DNA of 13,579 nucleotides from Candidatus Hydrogenedentota bacterium (lineage in GTDB: Bacteria > Hydrogenedentota > Hydrogenedentia > Hydrogenedentiales > CAITNO01), in NCBI GenBank assembly GCA_903922535.1, contig CAIXUF010000204.1, positions 1 through 13,579 of the forward strand. Reading direction: 5' to 3'. The position numbers were made by a program, and so were the translations under genes. Each line of letters starts with the position of its first letter. Positions within the stretch are counted from its first letter, which is position 1. This document shows, piece after piece, positions 7,201 to 13,579 of this stretch. The notes beneath the pieces are model-generated. The model made no database searches. It saw only the letters and a list, made by a program, of their open reading frames with translations, and was not told the origin of the DNA.

Positions 7201-7992
7201 GTGCTCAGCATGGAACAGCAGATGACGCACCAGAAGAAGGCCTACAGCGACTACTCCTTCGACGACACCGCCAACAAGATTTACCACGGCTATTCCGCGT
7301 CCGTGCAGGACTACGTCAAGATGAATGTGTTCCAGCGCTTCGGCACGGACGAGTCGCGGTCCCTTCTGGCCATTGTGGATCCGTTGACCTACCGCAGTGT
7401 CCTTACCATGCCCAAGCTGATCACGAACTCGACGGGGGATCAGTTCTTCCTGCCCGACTCGTCCAAGTTCTATTTGGGCCAAATGCTGGGCAGCAACTGG
7501 CTGCACTACGCGCCCAACACGGACCACAGTCTCGCGTCGGGCACCAGTTTTGACCACGACACGCTGAGCACGATCGAGGCGTTCTACATCGCCCACGTCC
7601 GCAACACCAACAACATCACCTCCGACAATGTGACCATCCCGAAGTATTCCTGGAAGTACCAGGACGACACAAAGAACAAGAAGGCGCGAATCATCGTGAC
7701 CAGCGTGGACGCCCCGGCATCGGTCAAGCTGTGGCAGGCGGAGAATCCGGACCACCGTGACTTCCGCCTGGAGATCATTGGCCAGGCCTGGACCAGCACC
7801 GTAATCACGTCCGACCCCGTCGCCAAGAACCAGGTGTTTACTGGCGAGGTGGACCTGCCGCAGACCGGTGAGGGTTGGCGCGGGTTCTTCGTGCAAATGA
7901 CCTATCCCGGACCGGATCCCAACCTTACCGACATCAAATATACTTTCACCACTCCGGTGCGCGTCGTTCCGGACGTGTATCCGGGCCAGTGA
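4240..7992 (+). CDS. PKD-containing lipoprotein with PqaA-type alpha/beta-hydrolase domain
   Basis: Predicted exported lipoprotein of 1250 residues. A short basic start and hydrophobic core end in the lipobox LAGC with lipidated Cys23; Pro rather than Asp at +2 suits outer-membrane sorting. In order: a PKD domain (about 34-110, with WEFGDG at 66-71); a ZU5-like beta domain (about 117-265, with VTITVPPGVL); a long helical region I cannot assign (about 285-620, with YYWDFARDRAFE near 587); a beta region (about 625-765) with a calcium-loop-like DSDADGVND at 717; and a PhoPQ-activated pathogenicity-related (PqaA) hydrolase domain from about 773 to the end. The probable catalytic triad is Ser962 in GASKRGW, Asp1067 in TGDQFF and His1096 in NTDHS. 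PqaA proteins are usually this last domain alone, about 450-500 residues. The substrate is unknown; peptides or surface polymers are possible. AAAGGG lies ten bases before the ATG. Nearby genes give no clue to its role. Confidence 0.85.
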   Translation: MPRVFLKMSMLGLVLGCVVLAGCPQQTSPNPVPDFAASALNGNVPFPVQFTDTSQPGTAPIQAWAWEFGDGTRSTERNPQKTYSFSGTFTVSLTITSSQGNFTRTAEKLIVVKEPTTFGSLDAAGGAITADDVTITVPPGVLKGETAFGVSENAGDVALPATENTVRVSRTYSIRHNNATSDLYTTGADGKVLATTLRVPILAGGFTPSANQIGQLFLLAQFEDGRTMPVPVAFDTDAVLAKVMRLPASAVYTVIYRSESTTFLASDYGKSAKDAPDALHTWPATWKVSASVEIMRQLTALRLGDINNEFSFGQRSFTDEQISETGVGLLAGVQGFNDQLAAGDLRHPALIEEDGAYAMIMHNMQAAYPSQYDRFSKLVYRDDFFGQIVVDPGQLLAISTHNASDYAAGGKTDTDIAQVFSVKTAVVEALYSAISRAYAFPNITTVGDTSLGLPVPADTDSKGNVLPIHFLAGLEMGGPTYLGQNADERLARSLEKGEFADLSLPLLYPYSSAVPAYGASGQEFYFYLGNDKERYTDPILLIGKSLEGMRAALDKQSNGGADLSFAAAFALDYQVMNEALDKKLSSYYWDFARDRAFENSSVSIIRNADNKPTPYSFNADRFSADAVVESELDSPTSQVAIKSSQYPSLSNIPPLAARAVLLQTAALSTDLTLTFNAADWEADDDGNTMAVKVYRFGADGVELGSPAGVYGDYEISDSDADGVNDTLIVHNLRNSTEECGERIFVMAANLSLTGFNTLSLSAQSEALLDIPESSVLHDYVTACDPSYKYTVRNTLRDTKKGITAYVIEMTSGVWRGAQEVDQPTWRHFLTVVEPDDLASHTAMLLVSGGSTGSDPAADEAALLMPFATDSGSVVALMQAVPNEPLVFLQEKGTPSRTEDAIIAYSYSKYMDSFEKDATDMTWPLLLPMTRAAVRAMDTVEDYMANKPSGSRLVDSFVVAGASKRGWTTWLTGAADKRVSAIMPIVIDVLSMEQQMTHQKKAYSDYSFDDTANKIYHGYSASVQDYVKMNVFQRFGTDESRSLLAIVDPLTYRSVLTMPKLITNSTGDQFFLPDSSKFYLGQMLGSNWLHYAPNTDHSLASGTSFDHDTLSTIEAFYIAHVRNTNNITSDNVTIPKYSWKYQDDTKNKKARIIVTSVDAPASVKLWQAENPDHRDFRLEIIGQAWTSTVITSDPVAKNQVFTGEVDLPQTGEGWRGFFVQMTYPGPDPNLTDIKYTFTTPVRVVPDVYPGQ

Positions 7993-8113
7993 ACGCCTCA
8001 GTGTGATCAGGGATGAAACGCCCCAAATCGTGTGCTTTGGAGCGTTCTCCCTGCGTTCCTGACGGTGCGTGACCAGCGCGCGCGGCATGTGGTATCGTTG
8101 GGGAAAGTGGATT

Positions 8114-8133
8114 CGGCGCGTTCTTTCGCGCCG
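8114..8133. repeat. GC-rich hairpin between the lipoprotein and pilT genes
   Basis: CGGCGCG at 8114-8120 and CGCGCCG at 8127-8133 form a perfect 7-bp stem with the six-base loop TTCTTT. A TTTT run appears only eight bases later (8141-8144), so this is at best a weak terminator for the lipoprotein gene. Alternatively it folds in the leader of the pilT transcript, 45 bases before its ATG. Confidence 0.35.
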
Positions 8134-8178
8134 CGAGAGGTTTTGCGAACGGGTTCCGTGCTGCATGGGAGCGTGCCA

Positions 8179-9261
8179 ATGGTTTCAATTCATGACATCA
8201 TGAAGGAGGCGGTCGAACGGCGCGCCTCCGACATCCACATCAAGATTGGCAATCCGCCCATCCTGCGCGTCGACGGGGTGCTCCTGCGCCTCGACCATCT
8301 GCCCGTTCTCACCGAGGAGATCACGCGCGGATTGCTCATTGAAATCCTGGATTCGCGCGATCTGGCCAAATATGACAAACTGCTCGAACTCGACAGCTCT
8401 TACACGTACGAAAACACCGCGCGCTTCCGCGTGAACGCCTGTGTCGATGACGGCAATCCGCGCATCGTGCTCCGCCTCATTCCACTGGTCATCAAAACCC
8501 TGGAAGAGCTTCACCTCCCACCCGTGCTCAAGAAGATGTGCTACCTGAAGAACGGGCTAATCCTGTTTACAGGCCCGACCGGATGCGGAAAGTCCACCTC
8601 GCTCGCCGCGATGATTGATGAGATCAACACCAACCGCCCGGACCACGTCATCACCATCGAGGACCCGCTTGAGTTCATGCACATGGACAAGATGGGGATT
8701 GTCACCCAGCGCGAGATTGGGCACGACACGCTTTCCTTCGCCAACGCACTGCGCGCGGCGCTGCGCCAGGACCCGGACGTCATCCTCATCGGCGAGATGC
8801 GCGACACGGAGACGGTGCGCACGGCGCTCGCCTCCGCGGAAACGGGGCACCTTGTGTTCTCCACCCTGCACACCGTCGACGCGGTGGAAACGCTGAACCG
8901 CCTCATGGAGTTCTTTGAGCCGCACCAGCACGCCCAGATACGCAAACAGATCTCCAGCGTGCTGCGGGGCATCTGCTCCCAGCGCATACTTCCGCTGGCA
9001 AACGGAGAGGGCCGAATCGCCGCCTGCGAGATGCTGGTGGGCACGCGCACCGTCCGGGACTTTATTGAGCAGGGCAAGTCCTTCAGGGAAATCCTCAACA
9101 TCATTGAGGAAAGCAAAGATCAATGGGGCATGCAAAGCTTCGACCAGGCGCTGTACGACCTTTGGGCGGCCAAGATCATCACGCCCGAAACCGCCTTGCA
9201 AAACGCCACCAGCGCAAAGGACTTGAAAATGCGCATGCAGGGCATGTCCGTCAGGGGTTGA
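8179..9261 (+). CDS. pilT: PilT/PilU-family type IV pilus retraction ATPase
   Basis: Predicted cytosolic hexameric ATPase of 360 residues that powers pilus depolymerisation (twitching, DNA uptake, surface sensing). The N-terminus has the family pattern AVERRASDIHIKIGNPPILRVDG. Walker A is GPTGCGKST (132-140, Lys138). Walker B is VILIGEMRD (201-209, Glu206). The His box is GHLVFSTLHTVDA (His224, His231). The C-terminus ends in a helix pattern resembling ATSAKDLKMRM, as in PilT/PilU. I start at the ATG at 8179 because GGGAG (8168-8172) lies six bases upstream and the PilT-like sequence begins there; the frame is open from 8032, but the upstream 49 codons resemble nothing in the family. PilT and PilU cannot be separated by eye. 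No other pilus gene is in the window, so it seems to stand apart from the main pilus cluster. It converges on the RND permease gene with a 10-bp gap. Confidence 0.93.
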   Translation: MVSIHDIMKEAVERRASDIHIKIGNPPILRVDGVLLRLDHLPVLTEEITRGLLIEILDSRDLAKYDKLLELDSSYTYENTARFRVNACVDDGNPRIVLRLIPLVIKTLEELHLPPVLKKMCYLKNGLILFTGPTGCGKSTSLAAMIDEINTNRPDHVITIEDPLEFMHMDKMGIVTQREIGHDTLSFANALRAALRQDPDVILIGEMRDTETVRTALASAETGHLVFSTLHTVDAVETLNRLMEFFEPHQHAQIRKQISSVLRGICSQRILPLANGEGRIAACEMLVGTRTVRDFIEQGKSFREILNIIEESKDQWGMQSFDQALYDLWAAKIITPETALQNATSAKDLKMRMQGMSVRG

Positions 9262-9271
9262 CGCGCCCGGT

Positions 9272-12200
9272 TCAGCCGCGCGGCGCCAGTTCGTGTTTCC
9301 GCGACAGGTAGTAAAGAATCGGCACGGCCATGCGGGAAAGCAGGAGCGAGGCTATCTCGCCCGCCATCAGTGAGATGGCCAGCCCCTGGAAGATGGGGTC
9401 GAACAGAATCACCGACGACCCCACGATCACCGCGGCCGCGGTCAGCAGCATGGGACGGAAGCGCACCGCCCCCGCATCCACCACCGCCTGGGCCAGCGGC
9501 ATGCCTTCGGCCAGCCGCAGTTCTATGAAGTCCACGAGAATGATCGAATTGCGCACCACGATTCCCGCACCGGCGATGAAGCCGATCATGGAGGTCGCCG
9601 TGAAGAACGCGCCCATGAGCCAGTGGGCGGGGAGTATGCCCACCAGCGAAAAGGGGATGGCCGCCATGATCACAAAGGGCGTCCTCATCGACTGGAACCA
9701 GCCCACAACAAGGATGAAGATCAGGACCAGCACCGCGGCGAAGGCGATGCCCATGTCCCTGAACACCTCGTAGGTGACATACCACTCGCCGTCCCACTTA
9801 ACCGCGTATTCCCCGGTGGAAAAGGGCTGCTGCGTGGAATACTGCTTGATGGCCGCGCCGTTGGGCGCTTTCATGGCCGCAAGCTGTTCTTGTAGTCCAA
9901 AGATTACGTATACGGGGCTTTCGCCCTTGCCGCCGGCATCGCCCGTCACGTACACCACGGGCATCAGGTTCTTGTGGTAGATGCTCTTGTCCTGCACCAC
10001 CTCCTCCACCTGCACAAGCTGACCCAGTGAGACCATGTTGCCCTGCGTGCCTTGCACCTTGATTTCCCTGAGGCTGTCCATTCCGGAACGTTCGCTTCGT
10101 GACAGGTGCAGGAAAATGGGCACATCCTCCTTCTCGGTGGGCTTGTGCACCAGTCCAACGCCCAAACCGTCCAGTGCGATGCGCAGCGTGGCGTTGATCT
10201 GCTCCACCGACACACCGTTCAGCGCGGCCTTTTCCTGGTCCACCGCCAAGCGGTACTTCATCTGGTCGTCCTCGACAAAGGAATCCGCGTCCACCACGCC
10301 ATCGGTGTTGTCAAACACCTTCTCGATCTGTTTTGCGAGGGCAATCTGGCCCGCATAATCGGGGCCGTAGATCTCCGCCACAAGCGTTTGCAGCACAGGC
10401 GGGCCAGGCGGCACTTCGGCTACCTTTACGCGGGCCCCATATTTGCGTGCGATCTCCTGAATGCGCGGCCTGGCGTGTTTGGCGATCTCGTGGCTCTGGG
10501 CTTTTCGGTGCGCCTTGGAAGCCAAGTTTACCTGGATGTCCGCCTCGTTCGACTGGTGCCGCAGGAAATAGTGGCGCACCAGCCCGTTGAAATTGTGGGG
10601 CGAGGCGGTTCCGGTGTACATCTGGTAGTCGGTCACCTCCGGCAGGGTGGCGACATAGTCGCCGATTTCCCGCGTCACGGCCGCCGTCTTTTCCAGAGGG
10701 GTGCCCTCGGGCATGTCGATGATTACCTGGAACTCGCTCTTGTTGTCGAAGGGCAGCATTTTGACCAGTACTTTCGACAGGGGAACCAGCGAGCAAGCGG
10801 CCAAAAGCAGCACCACCACGCTGACCAGGAAACCGTAACGCAGCACGGGCACCGTGACGAGCGGGCCCATGACATGACGATAGAGCCGGTCCAGCCAGCC
10901 TTCTTCGTGACCATGCGGAGCCAGGGCCGGGGCTGGAACAGCCTGCCCGCCGGAGGATGCGCTCCGCTTCGCTTTGCGCACCCTACGGTAGAGGTGCAGG
11001 GGATTCCAGCGGTGTTGGACGGGATGATGGTCTGGGTTGCCCTTGAGAAAGCGGTAGGCGGCCCAGGGCGTCACCACGAAGGAGATGATGACGGAGAACA
11101 CCATCGCCGCGGACGCGCCCACCGGAATGGGGCGCATGTACGGACCCATCAGGCCGCGCACGAACGCCATGGGCAGGATTGCCGCAATGACGGCCGCGGT
11201 GGCCAGCAGCGTGGGGTTGCCCACCTCGTCCACGGCAACCACCGCAATCTCCAACAGCGGCTTGCCCTTGTTCTCGGGAAGCCGGAAGTGGCGCACGATG
11301 TTCTCCACCACGACAATGGCGTCATCCACCAGAATGCCGATGGAAAAGATCAACGCAAAGAGCGTCACGCGGTTAAGCGTGTAACCGTAGAGGTAGAAGA
11401 CCATGAGCGTCAGCGCGAGCGTCACCGGAATGGCAAGACCCACCGTTCCCGACTCCCGCACTCCCAGCACTATCGCAATGAGCAGGGACACGGAGAGAAT
11501 GGCAAGCGCCATGTGGTAGAGCAGTTCGTTGGACTTCTCCGACGCGGTCTCGCCGTAGTTGCGCGTGACGGTTATCCGCACGTCGGAGGGCACGACGCTT
11601 CCCTGAAGCTCCCTTACCTTTTCAAGCACATGGTCGGCCACGACGATGGCGTTCGTGCCCTTGCGCTTGGCCACCGAAATGGTGACTGCGGGGGCGACTG
11701 GGACGCTGTCCGGGGCGGACGCGCCGTCAGCGGCGCCGAGGATATGGCTGAACCGTGCCGAGGGGCCCTTCCCGTGGAAGACGTAATTGGCGGGCTCCTC
11801 GGGGCCGTCAACAACGTCGGCCACGTCGCGCAGGTACACCGGCCGCTGGTCATGAACGCCGATGACCACACCGCCCACGGCGTCGGCATCCTGCAGGAAT
11901 CCGCCGGTTTCGACCAGGAACTCCTCGTTATTGGACGAGAAGCTTCCCGCCAGCGACTGGGAATTGGCCTGCGTGAGCATGGGCACGATGGCGGCGGGGG
12001 CAACGCTGTACGCGGACATCCGCCCTTTGTCCAGCACCACACGCACCTGGCGGCGCTGCCCTCCAATAAGCTTCACCTCCGAAACGTTGGGCACTTCCTT
12101 GATTGCGTCGTGCAACTGCGCCGCGATGCGCCGAAGCATGAAATGGTCGTAACGGTTGCTCGACAGGGTAAGCGCCAGCACGGGCACGTCGTCGATGGAA

Positions 12201-12613
12201 CGGGGTTTTATCAGCGGCTGACTGCATCCCGGCGGGATAATGTCGAAATTGGCAAACATTTTCTGGTTAAGCCGGACAATCGCGTCCTCTTCCTTTGTGC
12301 CGACCAGAAAACGCACCACCACCATGGTTCCGCCGGGGCTGGAGGTGGAATAGAGGTATTCGACGCCGGGCACCTCCCAGAGCAGCTTCTCCATGGGCTT
12401 GGTGACACGCTCCTCCACCTCTTTGGCCCCCGCGCCGGGCATCTGGACGAAAACGTCTATCATGGGCACGATAATTTGCGGCTCTTCCTCGCGCGGAAGC
12501 AACAGGACGGCACCCACCCCCAGCAGCAGCGAGGCGCCGATCAGCAAGGGGGTAAGCTTGCTCGTGATAAACGCACGGGCAACCCTGCCCGCGATTCCAA
12601 GTGTGTGTGTCAT
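9272..12613 (-). CDS. RND-family efflux permease (AcrB/HAE1-like)
   Basis: Predicted inner-membrane, proton-driven RND transporter of 1113 residues, a full-length size for the family. The first membrane helix lies near residues 20-40 and is followed by [10 protein letters not shown] and the porter-domain pattern [16 protein letters not shown]. The fourth helix carries [13 protein letters not shown] with the proton-relay pair Asp430/Asp431 (AcrB Asp407/408). The region aligned with AcrB Lys940 reads [13 protein letters not shown], so Arg1021 replaces lysine. The cytosolic linker between the two halves (about 525-590) contains an Arg/Lys/Ser-rich stretch coded by a palindromic element at 10955-10983. 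The motifs fit hydrophobe/amphiphile exporters better than metal pumps, but the substrate is unknown. It lies 26 bases downstream of the adaptor gene with a strong AGGAGG site, so the two form an operon. No outer-membrane channel is visible. Confidence 0.92.
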   Translation of the reverse strand: MTHTLGIAGRVARAFITSKLTPLLIGASLLLGVGAVLLLPREEEPQIIVPMIDVFVQMPGAGAKEVEERVTKPMEKLLWEVPGVEYLYSTSSPGGTMVVVRFLVGTKEEDAIVRLNQKMFANFDIIPPGCSQPLIKPRSIDDVPVLALTLSSNRYDHFMLRRIAAQLHDAIKEVPNVSEVKLIGGQRRQVRVVLDKGRMSAYSVAPAAIVPMLTQANSQSLAGSFSSNNEEFLVETGGFLQDADAVGGVVIGVHDQRPVYLRDVADVVDGPEEPANYVFHGKGPSARFSHILGAADGASAPDSVPVAPAVTISVAKRKGTNAIVVADHVLEKVRELQGSVVPSDVRITVTRNYGETASEKSNELLYHMALAILSVSLLIAIVLGVRESGTVGLAIPVTLALTLMVFYLYGYTLNRVTLFALIFSIGILVDDAIVVVENIVRHFRLPENKGKPLLEIAVVAVDEVGNPTLLATAAVIAAILPMAFVRGLMGPYMRPIPVGASAAMVFSVIISFVVTPWAAYRFLKGNPDHHPVQHRWNPLHLYRRVRKAKRSASSGGQAVPAPALAPHGHEEGWLDRLYRHVMGPLVTVPVLRYGFLVSVVVLLLAACSLVPLSKVLVKMLPFDNKSEFQVIIDMPEGTPLEKTAAVTREIGDYVATLPEVTDYQMYTGTASPHNFNGLVRHYFLRHQSNEADIQVNLASKAHRKAQSHEIAKHARPRIQEIARKYGARVKVAEVPPGPPVLQTLVAEIYGPDYAGQIALAKQIEKVFDNTDGVVDADSFVEDDQMKYRLAVDQEKAALNGVSVEQINATLRIALDGLGVGLVHKPTEKEDVPIFLHLSRSERSGMDSLREIKVQGTQGNMVSLGQLVQVEEVVQDKSIYHKNLMPVVYVTGDAGGKGESPVYVIFGLQEQLAAMKAPNGAAIKQYSTQQPFSTGEYAVKWDGEWYVTYEVFRDMGIAFAAVLVLIFILVVGWFQSMRTPFVIMAAIPFSLVGILPAHWLMGAFFTATSMIGFIAGAGIVVRNSIILVDFIELRLAEGMPLAQAVVDAGAVRFRPMLLTAAAVIVGSSVILFDPIFQGLAISLMAGEIASLLLSRMAVPILYYLSRKHELAPRG
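10955..10983. repeat. Palindromic repeat-like element inside the RND permease frame
   Basis: GGATGCGC (10955-10962) and GCGCACCC (10976-10983) form an 8-bp inverted repeat with one mismatch, which is a G-U pair in the permease mRNA. The 13-base spacer is itself rich in GCTT/GC steps. The minus-strand reading, GTAGGGTGCGC...GCGCATCC, resembles short palindromic repeats scattered through many bacterial genomes. It encodes about ten residues of the cytosolic linker, where an in-frame insert would be tolerated. I see no second copy in this window, so membership of a repeat family is inference. Confidence 0.4.
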
Positions 12614-12620
12614 GGTTGCG

Positions 12621-12626
12621 TCCTCC
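12621..12626 (-). promoter_or_regulatory. Strong Shine-Dalgarno site of the RND permease
   Basis: AGGAGG on the minus strand is a full consensus ribosome binding site, eight bases before the ATG at 12613. It fixes the permease start and supports translation from a transcript shared with the adaptor, whose stop codon lies 26 bases before that ATG. Confidence 0.75.
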
Positions 12627-12639
12627 TGCCTGTAGAGGC

Positions 12640-13579
12640 CTACCGCACGACGCAGCCGTCAGTGACGCGGTCAATTCCGTCCACGACAATTCGTTCCCCG
12701 GGGTCCAGGCCGCTCAGCACCTCCACCACGTCACCATGCCGCTTGCCAACGGTGATCAGCCGCAGGTTGGCCACGCCCCCCTCACCGACAACATAAACGC
12801 CCGACAACTGGCCCCGCTCGAACACGGCCCCGGCGGGGACCGCCAGCGTGTCCGTCTGACCGGCACTAAAAGAGGCCCTGCCAAACATGCCCGATTTGAT
12901 GCCCGGCGTGGGGGGGAGGTCAATCTTCACGATGAAGGTGCGGCTGGACGGGTCGGCCGAAGGCACCAGTTCGGCAACCACGCCGTCAAGCGATCCCGCA
13001 CCGATGGCGTCCAGCAGCACGGGCACTTTGTCCCCCTGCTTGATACGCTGCACCAGCACCTCGTCGACCACTGCCTCCAGCCGGTATTGCCGTACATCCT
13101 CCAGTTCAAGAAGGGGTGCGCCAGGAGAGGCCATGTCCCCCACATCAACCCATTTCTTGGTCACCAGCCCTGCAAAGGGGGCTTCCACTTTGGTGTGGCT
13201 TAGGAAGGCCTTTGCGTTCTCCAGTTGCGCCTGGGCCTGTTCAATGCGCGCCTGCGCCTCGCCTCTGCGCGCCTCAATGGACGCAACCATCTCCCCGGCC
13301 TGAGCCGCCTGCGCCGATGCCGATTTGTATTTGGCCCCGGCCTCATCCAAAACCTGGCGGCTCACCGCCTGCTTGTCGGCAAGGCCCTTCACGCGCTCAT
13401 ACGTGGAGGTTCCCAGCGCGTTGTCGGCATCGGCGGCAGCCTTGGCGTGCATGGCGGCCTGAACGGATTTCTCCACCTCCTGAAGCGATTCCTGGGACTG
13501 GCGAAGCGCGCTTTCCGCGCTTCTCACCTGGGCGGCCGCCTCTCGATCATCTATCTTCACCAGTGTCTGGCCCGCCTCC
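12640..13579 (-). CDS. RND periplasmic adaptor (membrane fusion protein), 5' end missing
   Basis: Predicted HlyD/AcrA-type adaptor linking the RND permease to an outer-membrane channel. The reading frame is open to the right edge, so the N-terminal signal and first lipoyl half are mostly missing; 312 whole codons remain. Visible in order: the end of the first lipoyl half ([11 protein letters not shown]); a long Ala/Gln/Glu-rich coiled-coil hairpin over about the next 115 residues; the second lipoyl half ([18 protein letters not shown]); a beta-barrel domain (from about [10 protein letters not shown] to SGMFGRASF); and a membrane-proximal domain ending ...[13 protein letters not shown]. The C-terminus is complete. 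An internal GTG at 13560 could be mistaken for a start, but the family sequence continues upstream of it. The operon promoter, and perhaps a regulator and channel gene, should lie beyond the window. Confidence 0.9.
   Translation of the reverse strand, partial: EAGQTLVKIDDREAAAQVRSAESALRQSQESLQEVEKSVQAAMHAKAAADADNALGTSTYERVKGLADKQAVSRQVLDEAGAKYKSASAQAAQAGEMVASIEARRGEAQARIEQAQAQLENAKAFLSHTKVEAPFAGLVTKKWVDVGDMASPGAPLLELEDVRQYRLEAVVDEVLVQRIKQGDKVPVLLDAIGAGSLDGVVAELVPSADPSSRTFIVKIDLPPTPGIKSGMFGRASFSAGQTDTLAVPAGAVFERGQLSGVYVVGEGGVANLRLITVGKRHGDVVEVLSGLDPGERIVVDGIDRVTDGCVVR

Noticed and set aside
7123..8166. A 347-codon minus-strand frame opposite the PqaA domain and the pilT leader
   Set aside because: The plus strand encodes the catalytic core of the hydrolase here; the opposite frame is Arg/His/Val-rich without motifs.
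8032..8178. N-terminal extension of PilT by 49 codons
   Set aside because: The extra residues do not resemble PilT, no ribosome binding site precedes the ATG at 8032, and the family N-terminus starts at 8179 behind GGGAG.
9262..9271. Possible bidirectional terminator between pilT and the RND permease
   Set aside because: The 10-bp gap has GC-rich flanks but no clean stem with a T-tract on either strand.
12601..12610. Short (GT)5 run next to the RND start codon as a phase-variation tract
   Set aside because: Five dinucleotide units are too few to expect frequent slippage; it simply encodes Thr-His-Thr at codons 2-4.
10106..12796. An 896-codon open frame on the plus strand opposite the RND permease
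   Set aside because: It lies antisense to a clear RND gene and runs past its start into the adaptor. Its His/Arg/Gly-rich translation has no recognisable motif. Long antisense frames are expected opposite GC-rich genes.
1..13579. A novel multi-gene defence, mobile or biosynthetic system
   Set aside because: Apart from the RND pair, the genes are single units of known families in mixed orientation, with no integrase, transposase, repeat array, toxin-antitoxin pair or shared operon that would define a system.

Overview
This GC-rich window carries seven protein-coding genes, one of them cut by the right edge, packed with little spacing. The cell is Gram-negative: there is an outer-membrane-type lipoprotein, an RND pump with its periplasmic adaptor, and a type IV pilus retraction ATPase. 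A PKD-containing lipoprotein ending in a PqaA-type hydrolase, next to an AmmeMemoRadiSam-type radical SAM gene, is the sort of content seen in PVC-related or Hydrogenedentes-like environmental bacteria. That placement is inference only, because no rRNA or marker gene is present.

Layout, left to right. Positions 1-320 hold no gene I can support, only an inverted repeat and a weak promoter. A HAD-family phosphatase (321-1268, +) converges on and overlaps by 24 bp an AmmeMemoRadiSam radical SAM enzyme (1245-2366, -). A 94-bp divergent control region (2367-2460), with a palindrome and candidate -10 boxes on both strands, separates it from a YihY/BrkB-family membrane protein (2461-4101, +). A promoter-like sequence overlapping the BrkB stop codon and a strong leader hairpin precede a 1250-residue lipoprotein (4240-7992, +). 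Its parts are a PKD domain, a ZU5-like domain, a large unassigned helical region, a beta region with a calcium-loop-like motif, and a complete PqaA (PhoPQ-activated pathogenicity-related) alpha/beta-hydrolase. A PilT-type ATPase follows (8179-9261, +). It converges, with a 10-bp gap, on a leftward two-gene RND operon: permease (9272-12613, -) and, upstream of it, the adaptor (12640-13579, -, 5' end missing).

Only the adaptor and permease clearly work together, as the inner-membrane and periplasmic parts of a tripartite pump; no outer-membrane channel is in the window. The other genes look like independent single-gene units. I found no CRISPR array, tRNA, rRNA, transposase, phage gene or defence cassette, and nothing I would call a new multi-gene system. 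The items most worth a second look are the multidomain PqaA lipoprotein, a palindromic-repeat-like insert inside the RND permease frame, and the dyads in the control regions.
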